IMG/VR virus record: IMGVR_UViG_3300017739_000067 | Location: 1-29,719 of that record | Source: a virus | DNA length: 29,719 nt | Direction: 5' to 3' (one strand) | Shown here: positions 19,716 to 28,272 of the stretch, in pieces | How the letters are laid out: each line of letters begins with the position of its first letter | How positions within the stretch are numbered: the first letter of the stretch is position 1 | The notes under the pieces: model-generated | The model's input: the letters and a program-made list of their open reading frames with translations, nothing else | Told to the model about the DNA's origin: nothing | Database searches by the model: none | Position numbers and translations under genes: made by a program

Positions 19716-20591
19716 ATGAATAGAGATAAAGCTATAGGTATGCTAGTAGGACTAGCTGTAGGAGATGCCCTTGGAGCATTCCTTGAATTTAAAAAGCCAC
19801 GTACCCCTAAAAATTATATAACTAGATATAAAAAAGGTGGTACGCATGATGTATCCATTGGAGAATGGACAGACGATACAAGCATGGCACTAGCTATGGC
19901 AAAGTCTCTACTAGAGAAAAATACATTTGATGCGAATGATATTATGCAAAAGTTTTGTAAGTGGTACAAGGATGGAGAGTATAGTCCAAGAGGAGAATGC
20001 TTTGACATAGGTGGTACTACTGCAGTAGCATTAAATAGTTATCTAAATGAATTAGAAGACTCTGATTATCTACAACCTTACAGAGGTAGAACTGCAGAAG
20101 ATTCATCAGGTAATGGAGCATTGATGAGACTTGCACCTACTATCATAGTTGCTAAAAACAAATATCATGCCATGCAATTAGCTACACAACAAACTTTATT
20201 AACACATGGTAGCAATACCTGTGTGGATTACTCTATAATGTTAGCTGAAGAATTATATCATGGCTATCCTATAGCTAGATATGACAGCTATAAGTTACCA
20301 CTAGACACACCTAGAGAAAAAGTCCTGTCAGGTGGATATGTAAAAGAAACTTACCAATGTGCATGGTGGGCATTTCAGACAACAAATACCTTTGAGGATT
20401 GTGTTATCAAGGCAGTCAACAGAGGATATGATGCAGATACATCAGGTGCAGTAGCAGGAATGATTGCAGGTAGATATTATGGTCATAGTAAAATACCTAC
20501 ACATTTTAAACAAGGTTTAATGTGGCATGGCGAGTTGTTTATGACTGCCTTAGATTTATGTGCAATGGAGTATAAAGATGCAGAACATTAA
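19716..20591 (+). CDS. ADP-ribosylglycohydrolase (DraG-like)
   Basis: A 291-residue protein of the ADP-ribosyl-hydrolase fold, which removes ADP-ribose from proteins or other targets using two Mg ions. Metal-site motifs are intact: GDALGAFLEF at 16-25, EWTDDTSMAL at 50-59 (Thr52, Asp53, Asp54), SGNGALMRLAP at 131-141, THG at 163-165, and NRGYDADTSGAVAGMIAG at 235-252 (Asp239, Asp241, Thr242). Length is normal for the family. It has its own promoter-like sequence and AAAGGAG site, and overlaps the recombinase gene by 14 nt. A phage copy could undo ADP-ribosylation used by host toxins or defence systems, or modify host proteins; the substrate cannot be told from the sequence. Confidence 0.92.
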   Translation: MNRDKAIGMLVGLAVGDALGAFLEFKKPRTPKNYITRYKKGGTHDVSIGEWTDDTSMALAMAKSLLEKNTFDANDIMQKFCKWYKDGEYSPRGECFDIGGTTAVALNSYLNELEDSDYLQPYRGRTAEDSSGNGALMRLAPTIIVAKNKYHAMQLATQQTLLTHGSNTCVDYSIMLAEELYHGYPIARYDSYKLPLDTPREKVLSGGYVKETYQCAWWAFQTTNTFEDCVIKAVNRGYDADTSGAVAGMIAGRYYGHSKIPTHFKQGLMWHGELFMTALDLCAMEYKDAEH

Positions 20592-21486
20592 AAACTTAAC
20601 AGACCTAGTAGATGAATATTATTTGTCTAGTGATTACAATATGTTAGCAGATAAAACTAAAGTAGATTATCAATACTTTTTAGGTGTCATGTTAGACACA
20701 TCTGTAGACAGTAAAAAATTGTCAACAAATAAATTGAAAAATTTATCAGGTGCAAAGGCAAGACGAGCATATGAAGTGTGGCTAAAACGTGGTATCTTTA
20801 TGGCTAATCATATTTGCTCTGTAGCAAGAAAGTTATTTTCATTTGCTATGGAGATGGGATATGCTGAAACGAATCCATTTGCTACTTTCAGACGAAAACC
20901 AACCCAACTTAGAAAGGTTGTGTGGACAAAAGAACAGGTATGTCAATTTCTTGACTACTCCTACAGCGATTTTAAGTACAGAAACATAGGATTAATTGTA
21001 CAAATGGCATATGAATGGTGTCAGAGAGTAGGAGATATGAGAACATTAGAGTTTTCTAGTGTAGATTTTGATAATAGTGTGTTAAATTTGCAACAGTCAA
21101 AGAGAAGAAGTGTAGTTCACTTGCCTATTTCAGTTGACTTATTAGAAATGCTTAAACAACAGAAAGATGAATATGGTTTTCAGTCTTATGTCGCACCATA
21201 CCCAACAGCGATTAGAGGTTCATACGAGCCATATTCTCTTACTAGGCTATCCAAAGTAGCAAGAAGGGTAATGAAGCTCTGTGGTCTTCCTGATGAGCTA
21301 AGAATAGCTGACTTAAGACGTACAGGTACTACAGAGATGGTCGAAGCAGGTGTGTCTATGGGTCAGATAATGTCTGTTACAGGTCATGCTAACCCCAATA
21401 GTGTGAAACCTTACATGAAAAATACGTATGCTAGTGCAGAAAATGCATTGACAACTAGAAAAAAGTATGCTATAAGCACAGGGTAA
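20578..21486 (+). CDS. int: Tyrosine recombinase / integrase
   Basis: A 302-residue tyrosine recombinase from the ATG at 20578 (GGAG 9 nt before). The N-terminal 100 residues are a SAM-like core-binding domain; the catalytic domain shows Arg150 (WCQRVGDMRTLEF), Lys175 (QQSKRRS), Arg247 (ADLRRTGTTE), His270 (VTGHANPNS) and Tyr279 (VKPYMKNT). The usual His of the HxxR box is Ala244. It should catalyse site-specific recombination between phage and host att sites or resolve genome multimers. No tRNA-like attachment site is visible nearby. Its presence suggests temperate capability, or descent from a temperate phage. Confidence 0.9.
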   Translation: MQNIKNLTDLVDEYYLSSDYNMLADKTKVDYQYFLGVMLDTSVDSKKLSTNKLKNLSGAKARRAYEVWLKRGIFMANHICSVARKLFSFAMEMGYAETNPFATFRRKPTQLRKVVWTKEQVCQFLDYSYSDFKYRNIGLIVQMAYEWCQRVGDMRTLEFSSVDFDNSVLNLQQSKRRSVVHLPISVDLLEMLKQQKDEYGFQSYVAPYPTAIRGSYEPYSLTRLSKVARRVMKLCGLPDELRIADLRRTGTTEMVEAGVSMGQIMSVTGHANPNSVKPYMKNTYASAENALTTRKKYAISTG

Positions 21487-21531
21487 GTGCCGAACAAAAG
21501 AATATTATATAACATATAAGTGAGATATACA

Positions 21532-22305
21532 ATGAATATATACAACTATGTAAATGATTTACAACTAAGTGTAGGAGAAAGTAAAAGACTTACTTGTCCT
21601 GTATGTAATGGTTATAAAACTTTTACAGCTACTAACAATATGGGTAAGTTGTTATGGAATTGTTATAAATCTACTTGTAAGATTTCAGGCTCTGCACGTG
21701 TGCATCTATCTGTAGATGATATACGTGATGCAATTACAGGTGACGTTCTAGACTTTGATAGAGAAGAATTTGTAATGCCTGAATACGTGGTGTCACATAA
21801 CCACAGGAGAGAAGTCATGGACTTTTGTGAACTGTGGGATTTAGATTGTGACAAATTGAATCTACACTACGATGTCAAGGACAAGCGAGTTGTATTTCCT
21901 GTCGAGCATGGCGATTATATTGTTGATGCAGTCGGTAGGTCAATAACTAGATTATTGCCTAAATGGAAAAGATATGGAAAAAGTAACTTGCCTTTTGTTC
22001 ATGGATGTGGTAGGGTAGCAGTTGTTGTTGAGGATTGTGTTAGTGCATCTGTGGTAGGTAGTGATGTATTAGTTGGGGTAGCTGTGTTGGGTACGTCATT
22101 GGCAGAGTCTCACAAGAAGTATCTCTCACGATTCTCAACAGCGATTATAGCACTCGATCCTGATGCCTTACCTAAGACACTATCGTTTGCAAAAGAATTA
22201 AGAGGATATGTACAAGACATTAAAATAATTAGATTGACAGATGATCTGAAATATCGTAATGAATCAGATATAGAAAAATTATTAACCCTAACCCCAAAGG
22301 AGTAA
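21532..22305 (+). CDS. DNA primase (T7 gp4-type, primase half)
   Basis: A 257-residue primase that would make RNA primers at the fork. It has a zinc-binding site with Cys22, Cys25, Cys44 and Cys49 (CPVC and NCYKSTC) and a TOPRIM fold with Glu167 (VVVEDCVSAS) and Asp209/Asp211 (ALDPDA), spaced as in the T7 primase. The helicase half is not fused but encoded by the next gene. The ATG at 21532 is preferred; a GTG at 21520 in the same frame is an alternative, and neither has a strong ribosome site. Confidence 0.9.
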   Translation: MNIYNYVNDLQLSVGESKRLTCPVCNGYKTFTATNNMGKLLWNCYKSTCKISGSARVHLSVDDIRDAITGDVLDFDREEFVMPEYVVSHNHRREVMDFCELWDLDCDKLNLHYDVKDKRVVFPVEHGDYIVDAVGRSITRLLPKWKRYGKSNLPFVHGCGRVAVVVEDCVSASVVGSDVLVGVAVLGTSLAESHKKYLSRFSTAIIALDPDALPKTLSFAKELRGYVQDIKIIRLTDDLKYRNESDIEKLLTLTPKE

Positions 22306-22309
22306 CAAC

Positions 22310-23533
22310 ATGGAATTATCATTAATACGAAGTCTTATGGATAAATCATTTTATGATGACCACAGAGGTGCTAAGTGTCCTGACAGGTTGTTTAGTAAAG
22401 ATGTTCGTAAGATTAAACAAACTCTAGATAGAGCAATAACCCTATATGAAAGAACAGTAACACCTGATGAGATACAGGCATTATTCTTGGCTAATAATCC
22501 ATCAATGACTACTGCACAGAAACAGGGATACTCTGCTCTATTTAATAATATTAAGAAGGAGCAACCACTTGGTACAGATATTGCACAAGAAGTATTGTCT
22601 AAATTGTTTCAGCAAGTCGTTGGCGAAGACATTGCCAATCTTGGCTTTGACTATGTTAATGGTACTAAATCCTCTCTTGAACCCCTTAGAAATCTTCTTG
22701 AGTTGTATGGAGACGATTTTACACCTAACCTTAACATAGAATGGGATGACATTACTATTGAGACATTACTTGCTAAGAATGACTTAGAAGCTAGATGGAC
22801 ATTCAATATACCTAGCCTGTGTCGTAAATTAGATGGTGTAAATGCAGGTCACTTGATTGAGATAGGTGCTAGACCTAATACAGGTAAGACATCTATTCAT
22901 GCATCACTTATTGCAAGTCCAAATGGTTTTGCACATCAAGGTGCTAAGTGTGTCATACTCTGTAACGAAGAAGGTTATCACAGGGTTGGCTCAAGATACC
23001 TAACTGCCGCCACAGGTATGACTGTGCATGATGTCAAGAAAAATCCTAGTGAAGCATGGAAAAGATATAAGCCTGTGTTTGATAATATAAAGATACGTGA
23101 TGCATCTGATCGTGACATGGCATGGGTCGAGAGTGTGTGTAAGGCATACAAGCCTGACATATTAGTGCTTGACATGGGAGATAAGTTTGCTAGGTCTCAA
23201 GGATTTGCTAGACAGGATGAAGCACTAAAAGCAAACGTGGTACATGCTAGACAAATAGCTAAGAGTTATGACTGTGCTGTATTTTATATGTCACAGTTAA
23301 ATGCAGAAGCAGAAGGTAAAGTTATCCTAAATCAATCTATGATGGAAGGGTCTCGTACAGGTAAAGCTGCCGAAGCTGATTTGATGATACTAATAGCTAA
23401 GAACCCACAGGTAGAAGGTCAAGACGAGGAAGATATACAAAGACATCTTAATGTAGTTAAGAATAAACTCTCAGGTTGGCATGGCACAGTCCATTGTGAA
23501 CTTGACTATTTAACAGCGAGGTATACAGCATGA
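22310..23533 (+). CDS. Replicative DNA helicase (DnaB/T7 gp4-like RecA fold)
   Basis: A 407-residue helicase with a RecA-type motor. Walker A GARPNTGKTS is at 186-195, a catalytic Glu pair at 220-221 (CNEEG), Walker B DILVLDMGD at 283-291, and a sensor-like YMSQLN at 326-331. About 150 N-terminal residues form a helical domain in place of a fused primase. AAAGGAGT precedes the start and the stop overlaps the polymerase gene by 4 nt. It should work as a hexamer with the primase encoded just upstream. Separate genes for the two functions differ from the T7 fused arrangement. Confidence 0.92.
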   Translation: MELSLIRSLMDKSFYDDHRGAKCPDRLFSKDVRKIKQTLDRAITLYERTVTPDEIQALFLANNPSMTTAQKQGYSALFNNIKKEQPLGTDIAQEVLSKLFQQVVGEDIANLGFDYVNGTKSSLEPLRNLLELYGDDFTPNLNIEWDDITIETLLAKNDLEARWTFNIPSLCRKLDGVNAGHLIEIGARPNTGKTSIHASLIASPNGFAHQGAKCVILCNEEGYHRVGSRYLTAATGMTVHDVKKNPSEAWKRYKPVFDNIKIRDASDRDMAWVESVCKAYKPDILVLDMGDKFARSQGFARQDEALKANVVHARQIAKSYDCAVFYMSQLNAEAEGKVILNQSMMEGSRTGKAAEADLMILIAKNPQVEGQDEEDIQRHLNVVKNKLSGWHGTVHCELDYLTARYTA

Positions 23534-25557
23534 AGCTAACACTAGACGTAGAGAATACAACCACGAAGAGAGATGGTAAGTTACATCTTGATCCATTCGA
23601 GACTGATAATAAATTAGTTATGGTAGGTTGCCTAGAAGATAATGGTGCAATGCACTTGTTTAACACAGATAGAGATGAAAATCATTTTGATGCTATACAA
23701 GAGTTACTAGATAGAGCAACTATTCTTATAGGACATAATATATCTTATGACTTGATGTGGCTATGGGAATCAGGATTCAAGTATGATGGTCCTATATTTT
23801 GTACAATGTTAACAGAATATATTTTACAGAGAGGTATAAAGCAACCCTTGCATTTAAAAGATTGTGCTGAACGCTATGACTTGCCAACTAAAAAGCAAGA
23901 CACGCTAAAGAATTATTTTGCTAAAGGTTATGCTACTGATGAGATACCTAGAGATGAACTGACAGAGTATCTTGTAGCAGATTTAGAAGCTACACAACAG
24001 CTAAGTCAAAGACAATACATAAGACTTAATAAATTAGATGACGCAGTATTGATGGATACTGTTATACAAACAAATAAAGTTGCAGTAGCTTTGGCAAAGA
24101 TATATCAAAGAGGATTTAAGGTTGATGTGGATACCTTAGATAAAGTTAAGATAGAGTTTCAGAATGAGAAGACTGCGATTGAGAAAAGACTAAACAAACA
24201 AGTAAAGGAATTGATGGGTGACACACCTATTAATCTCAATAGTCCTGAACAGATGTCATGGGTTATTTATAGTAGAAAGCCACATGACAAGACTATGTGG
24301 GCAAATAGTTTTACTCCGTATATGGATAACTCTGAGTACAAACATACCATACAGAAAAACTCTGACATTGTATATAAGACAAGAGCAGAGCAGTGTTTAA
24401 GTTGTGGTGGCACAGGTTTTTACAGAAAAACTAGAAAAGATGGCACACCCTTTGCTAAACCTACTAAGTGTAGTGCTTGTGATGCAGTTGGATATTTATT
24501 TTTACCTGATAAAACTATTGCAGGATTAAAGTTCAATGCTCCTAATGCAAAGTGGGTTAGTGCCAATGGATTTAGTGTAAACAAGAGTAACCTAGCTATG
24601 TTATATAGTATAGCTAAACAAAAGAATATGACAGATGCAATGAACTTTCTTACAGACTTACAGAGACTATCAGCACTTGATACATACCTTTCATCTTTCG
24701 TTGAAGGTATCAATACACATATCAAGCCTGATGGTAAGCTACATGTTAGGTTATTACAGCACAGAACTTCTACAGGAAGATTTAGTGGTGCTGATCCCAA
24801 CATGCAGAACATGCCTAGAGGTGGTACATTCCCTGTAAAGAAAGTATTTGTATCACGTTGGAAGGGTGGACATATATTAGAAGCTGACTTTGCTCAACTT
24901 GAATTTAGAGTATCAGCTTTCTTATCCCAAGATAAAACTGCAATGAAGGAGATAGAAGATGGATTTGATGTGCATAGTTATACTGCTCGTGTTATTAGTG
25001 ATGCAGGGGAAAAAACTTCTAGACAAGAAGCGAAAGCACACACGTTTGCACCCCTCTACGGAGCAACAGGATTTGGCAGGACACCTGCTCAAGCTACATA
25101 TTATAAACACTTCACAGAAAAGTACAAAGGCATCGCACTTTGGCACACCAAATTGGCTAAAGAAGTTATGAATACAGGTAAGATAAAGATACCTTCAGGT
25201 CGAGAGTTTGCATTTCCTGATGCTAAGAGATATGCAAGTGGCAAGATAACACACTTCACACAGGTTAAAAACTATCCTGTACAAAGTTTTGCTACTGCAG
25301 ATATTGTTCCTCTCATACTACTTGAAATTGATAAAAAACTAACTAACTTAAATTCATGTATTGTCAATACTGTACACGATTCTATAGTTATAGATGTACA
25401 TCCTGATGAAAAACAAGATGTTATACAACTGTTGAGTAGTATTAATAGTAGCATGAAGGATATTATTAACAATCAATTTAATATTGATTTTAATGTGCCA
25501 TTATTATTAGAAGCAAAAATAGGTAATAATTGGCTTGACACGAAAGACGTAATGTGA
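23530..25557 (+). CDS. polA: Family A DNA polymerase with DnaJ-like zinc insertion
   Basis: A 675-residue replicative polymerase. The 3'-5' exonuclease has Exo I Asp6/Glu8, Exo II GHNISYD (Asp74) and Exo III YLVAD (Asp151). The polymerase domain shows motif A EADFAQLEFR (Asp453), motif B R498..K502...F506...Y510-G511, and motif C HDS (Asp617). The position equal to Phe762 of E. coli Pol I is Phe506. Between the two domains (about 289-320) sit CLSCGGTG and CSACDAVG, two CxxC motifs like those of the DnaJ central zinc domain. That insertion is a known feature of HMO-2011-type phages and the strongest taxonomic clue here. Confidence 0.96.
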   Translation: MKLTLDVENTTTKRDGKLHLDPFETDNKLVMVGCLEDNGAMHLFNTDRDENHFDAIQELLDRATILIGHNISYDLMWLWESGFKYDGPIFCTMLTEYILQRGIKQPLHLKDCAERYDLPTKKQDTLKNYFAKGYATDEIPRDELTEYLVADLEATQQLSQRQYIRLNKLDDAVLMDTVIQTNKVAVALAKIYQRGFKVDVDTLDKVKIEFQNEKTAIEKRLNKQVKELMGDTPINLNSPEQMSWVIYSRKPHDKTMWANSFTPYMDNSEYKHTIQKNSDIVYKTRAEQCLSCGGTGFYRKTRKDGTPFAKPTKCSACDAVGYLFLPDKTIAGLKFNAPNAKWVSANGFSVNKSNLAMLYSIAKQKNMTDAMNFLTDLQRLSALDTYLSSFVEGINTHIKPDGKLHVRLLQHRTSTGRFSGADPNMQNMPRGGTFPVKKVFVSRWKGGHILEADFAQLEFRVSAFLSQDKTAMKEIEDGFDVHSYTARVISDAGEKTSRQEAKAHTFAPLYGATGFGRTPAQATYYKHFTEKYKGIALWHTKLAKEVMNTGKIKIPSGREFAFPDAKRYASGKITHFTQVKNYPVQSFATADIVPLILLEIDKKLTNLNSCIVNTVHDSIVIDVHPDEKQDVIQLLSSINSSMKDIINNQFNIDFNVPLLLEAKIGNNWLDTKDVM

Positions 25558-25563
25558 TATAAC
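25535..25563 (+). promoter_or_regulatory. Sigma70 promoter before the putative SSB gene
   Basis: TTGACA (25535-25540), exactly 17 nt, then TATAAC (25558-25563), 11 of 12 consensus positions. It straddles the end of the polymerase gene. Transcription from about 25570 would serve the next gene, which has AAAGGAGAAA before its ATG, consistent with a protein needed in large amount. Confidence 0.72.
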
Positions 25564-25594
25564 AATAAAACTTTCAACAAAGGAGAAAATATAT

Positions 25595-26497
25595 ATGAGT
25601 GATTTAGTAACAATAGATACTGCAAATTATGCTGCAATGGCTAAAGCTATGGGCATAGCAGGAGAGACTTCCTCTAGTGATAAGAAATCTAATACTCTTC
25701 CTAGATTAAAAATAAATCATTCACCTATTATGGGTGAAGCAGAAGTACAAGGCAAGTCTATGAATGTAGAAGTTGTGCAAGGTGGTACTTACAAGTTAGA
25801 TATACCTGACAGTAAAGCTATCTATGCATCTTCTGCTACGATACGACCTTTCGTACAGAGATTTATGTACAAAAGATTTGTTAAGAATATGAATGCCAAA
25901 GCAGGTGATCCTATGGGTACATATCATAAAACTCTTATGGCAGATAATCTTACCATTGATCTGAAAGATAATCAGGGTACATTTAATTGTGGTAAACCAT
26001 CAGGTTTCGTAAAGGATTTTAAGTCTCTTCCTGAGAAGACACAGGAACTTATCAAGCAGATAAAACGTGTTCGTGTTATCTTTGGTATAGTAGACTTAAT
26101 TAAACCAACTAATGAGAAGGGAGAAGCCACTGAAATAGACAGTCAACCATTTATATGGGAGATTGATAATAGAGATGCCTTCAAAATAATGGCTGTGCCA
26201 TTTACGAAGTTATCTCAAATGAAGAGACTGCCTGTTCAACATAATATTGCACTTGGTACAGAAGAAAGAAAGTTACCTAATGGTAATTGTTTCTACTTAC
26301 CTACTGCTAGTTTAGATATATCTAAGACTGTTGAGTTGTCTAATCAAGATCAAGAAACTTTTGCTAACTTCTTAGCTTGGGTAGAAAACTATAACAGCTA
26401 TATTATTAGTGAATGGGATTCTAAGGCGAATCTTCACGATGATAATGACAATGATATTGTCAGTGAATTTATAGACATCGAAGAAGAGGTAGCTTAA
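25595..26497 (+). CDS. Putative single-stranded DNA-binding protein
   Basis: A 300-residue protein between the polymerase and exonuclease genes. It has a basic, aromatic, beta-rich central region (for example IRPFVQRFMYKRFVKNMNAK and FIWEIDNRDAFKIMAVPF) and a very acidic C-terminal tail (DDNDNDIVSEFIDIEEEVA), the layout of phage SSBs such as T7 gp2.5, whose tail contacts polymerase and helicase. It has its own strong promoter and a good ribosome site, as expected for a stoichiometric protein. No OB-fold motif can be recognised by eye, so the assignment is inference; another replication accessory is possible. Confidence 0.6.
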   Translation: MSDLVTIDTANYAAMAKAMGIAGETSSSDKKSNTLPRLKINHSPIMGEAEVQGKSMNVEVVQGGTYKLDIPDSKAIYASSATIRPFVQRFMYKRFVKNMNAKAGDPMGTYHKTLMADNLTIDLKDNQGTFNCGKPSGFVKDFKSLPEKTQELIKQIKRVRVIFGIVDLIKPTNEKGEATEIDSQPFIWEIDNRDAFKIMAVPFTKLSQMKRLPVQHNIALGTEERKLPNGNCFYLPTASLDISKTVELSNQDQETFANFLAWVENYNSYIISEWDSKANLHDDNDNDIVSEFIDIEEEVA

Positions 26498-27246
26498 TGA
26501 AAAGCAATAACCCTTTCAAAGTACATGGTATAAACTATCTATCCCCTAGTAGTATCAATACGTATATTACTGATACACCTATGTGGGTAGCTAGATATTT
26601 GTTTGGCTATAAATCGCCAAGTGGTGCAAGTGCTGTTAGGGGTATTGCTACCGAGTTTGCATTAGCAAACAAATACGAGAAGAAAGCAAAAACCTTTGAC
26701 TTCAATCTTTTAGATGTAAAATTTATGTCTCTGTGTGCTGAATCAGGTGTTGATTTAGGAGATGTAAAAACAGAAAAAGAAAAGAAGTTATTAAAAGGTT
26801 TTGGTACTGTCATCGATGAAAACTTTGACTATACTAATCTTGAAGCATATCAAGAAAAAGTTGAAGTTCAAATCGATGACATGCCTATTCCAATCATGGG
26901 GTATATAGACTTCAGATTTTCTGATAAGATAGTAGACTTAAAGACAACTACACGGATGCCTAGTAAGCCTACAGAAGCACAGAAAAGACAGATGGCTTTT
27001 TACTCTATGGCATATCCTAAGAATAGTGTAGACTTATTCTTTGCTACTCCAAAAGAGTACAAGAAGTTTACACTTGACAACTTAGCATTACACAAGGCAC
27101 AACTTGTTAAAGTAGCTTTGGGTATACAAAAGTTTTTATCTATTAGTGATGATAAAAATGAGTTAGCTTCTCTTGTTTATCCTAACCTCGATTCGTGGAT
27201 GTGGTCAAGTATGAAAGATGAAGCTAGAGAAATATGGAGTGTGTAA
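26497..27246 (+). CDS. PD-(D/E)XK exonuclease (RecB/Cas4-like)
   Basis: A 249-residue nuclease. The active-site pattern is present: RGIATEFAL (Glu53), IMGYIDFRFSD (Asp138), VDLKTTTRMPS (Asp147, Lys149) and QMAFYSMAY (Gln165, Tyr169), as in RecB-family and Cas4-like exonucleases. It starts on the ATGA of the previous stop. With polymerase, SSB-like protein and resolvase it would degrade DNA ends for recombination or recycle host DNA for nucleotides. No Fe-S cysteine cluster of the Cas4 type is visible. Confidence 0.85.
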   Translation: MKSNNPFKVHGINYLSPSSINTYITDTPMWVARYLFGYKSPSGASAVRGIATEFALANKYEKKAKTFDFNLLDVKFMSLCAESGVDLGDVKTEKEKKLLKGFGTVIDENFDYTNLEAYQEKVEVQIDDMPIPIMGYIDFRFSDKIVDLKTTTRMPSKPTEAQKRQMAFYSMAYPKNSVDLFFATPKEYKKFTLDNLALHKAQLVKVALGIQKFLSISDDKNELASLVYPNLDSWMWSSMKDEAREIWSV

Positions 27247-27248
27247 CA

Positions 27249-27473
27249 ATGACAGAAAAAATAGAAGACTTACAAAAAGATATTGCGAATATGGAGAAGG
27301 AATTAGCCGAAGCTAAGAAAACTCTACGTGAAATGAGAACTAAAGGTTTGAGAGAAGCTATGGAAGCCAAGAAGATGGCAGATGAAGCTGTTAAGGAAGA
27401 GATGAAAGCTCTTGGATACTCTCAGGACTCTTATGAGTTCAATCCCTTTACAGGTTGGAGAAGACTACTCTAG
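27249..27473 (+). CDS. Small coiled-coil protein
   Basis: A 74-residue protein from the ATG at 27249. Residues 1-58 are an almost continuous Lys/Glu/Ala coiled coil (EKIEDLQKDIANMEKELAEA and on), ending in a short segment GYSQDSYEFNPFTGWRRLL with an aromatic, basic tip. It is placed between the exonuclease and the resolvase and ends on the TAGTG shared with the resolvase start. Dimer or oligomer formation is likely; the partner is unknown. Confidence 0.68.
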   Translation: MTEKIEDLQKDIANMEKELAEAKKTLREMRTKGLREAMEAKKMADEAVKEEMKALGYSQDSYEFNPFTGWRRLL

Positions 27474-27931
27474 TGTCTCCACATAAAATAAGGCGAGAAG
27501 CAATAAAGTATGGGTATAGAAGTGGTTTAGAGTTTAAGATTTCTATGGCTCTTGATACTCTAAGATATAAGTATGATTACGAAAGTATTAAGATAGAGTG
27601 GGAAGACTTAGCCTATCGCACCTATACCCCTGACTTTATACTAAACAATGGTATAATAATAGAAACAAAAGGAAGATTCCTAACAACGGACAGAAGAAAG
27701 CACTTGTGCATTAAGAAGCAACATCCGAAACTAGATATTAGATTTGTATTTACAAACAGTCGAAGTAAGCTAAGTAAAGGTGCGAAATCTACATACGCAG
27801 AGTGGTGTATTAAACATGGATTCCGATACTATGACAGGATAATACCTGAAGATTGGTTAAAAGAAAAGGGCAAAAACAAACATCCTTTATTTATAAAATT
27901 TAAAGGTAAAAAACTAAGGAAAATCAAATGA
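27473..27931 (+). CDS. T7 endonuclease I-like Holliday junction resolvase
   Basis: A 152-residue nuclease that should cut four-way junctions and branched DNA before packaging. YRSGLEFKISMAL gives Glu20, YTPDFIL gives Asp54, and IIIETKGR gives Glu64 and Lys66, the same residues and almost the same numbering as T7 endonuclease I (Glu20, Asp55, Glu65, Lys67). That numbering supports the GTG start at 27473 within a TAGTG overlap; an in-frame TTG at 27455 is the alternative. The C-terminus is highly basic. The stop overlaps the next start (ATGA). Confidence 0.9.
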   Translation: MSPHKIRREAIKYGYRSGLEFKISMALDTLRYKYDYESIKIEWEDLAYRTYTPDFILNNGIIIETKGRFLTTDRRKHLCIKKQHPKLDIRFVFTNSRSKLSKGAKSTYAEWCIKHGFRYYDRIIPEDWLKEKGKNKHPLFIKFKGKKLRKIK

Positions 27932-28272
27932 AACTTATGAATAAAGATATACGACCTGAAGATTTTATAATAGGAATAAGTCCTGATCTAGATGAGAATA
28001 ATGTTTGGACAGGTGAGATTAATATGAATATAGTGACATCTAGAGAAAACCCTATGAGTGATGATGACTACTATTCACTACTTCACTTTTGTAAAGTGAT
28101 ATGTTCATCTGTTCCTGTCATGGAATACGATTCTTATGTAAGAGAAAAGCTAACAGAAAAAGCTGATGAGTTTGAAGAACAGGTACTCCCAAAGAATAAA
28201 GGAAAAGTAGTTGACAAACATGACAATGTTGTGGTATTGTCTTTTGATGCAGACACCGATGGTAATGCTTAA
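27928..28272 (+). CDS. Conserved phage protein of unknown function
   Basis: A 114-residue acidic protein beginning on ATGA. The middle reads NMNIVTSRENPMSDDDYYSL, then HFCKVICSSVPVMEYDSYVR, a pattern (NP..DDDY...H....C..VP.ME.D..VR) I recall from hypothetical proteins in marine phages. The C-terminus is acidic and disordered. Its place between resolvase and DUF3310 genes suggests a role in DNA or nucleotide metabolism, but nothing specific is visible. Confidence 0.72.
   Translation: MKLMNKDIRPEDFIIGISPDLDENNVWTGEINMNIVTSRENPMSDDDYYSLLHFCKVICSSVPVMEYDSYVREKLTEKADEFEEQVLPKNKGKVVDKHDNVVVLSFDADTDGNA

Noticed and set aside
21487-21531. attP core or tRNA fragment downstream of the integrase
   Set aside because: The 45-nt gap has no tRNA-like acceptor/T-loop sequence and no repeat elsewhere in the window.
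24420-24812. 130-codon minus-strand frame within the polymerase gene
   Set aside because: Antisense shadow of a well-supported gene; no ribosome site or motif.
28211-28240. TTGACA in the gene at 27928 as a possible promoter for DUF3310/RNR
   Set aside because: The best -10 at acceptable spacing (TATTGT) matches only 4 of 6 positions.
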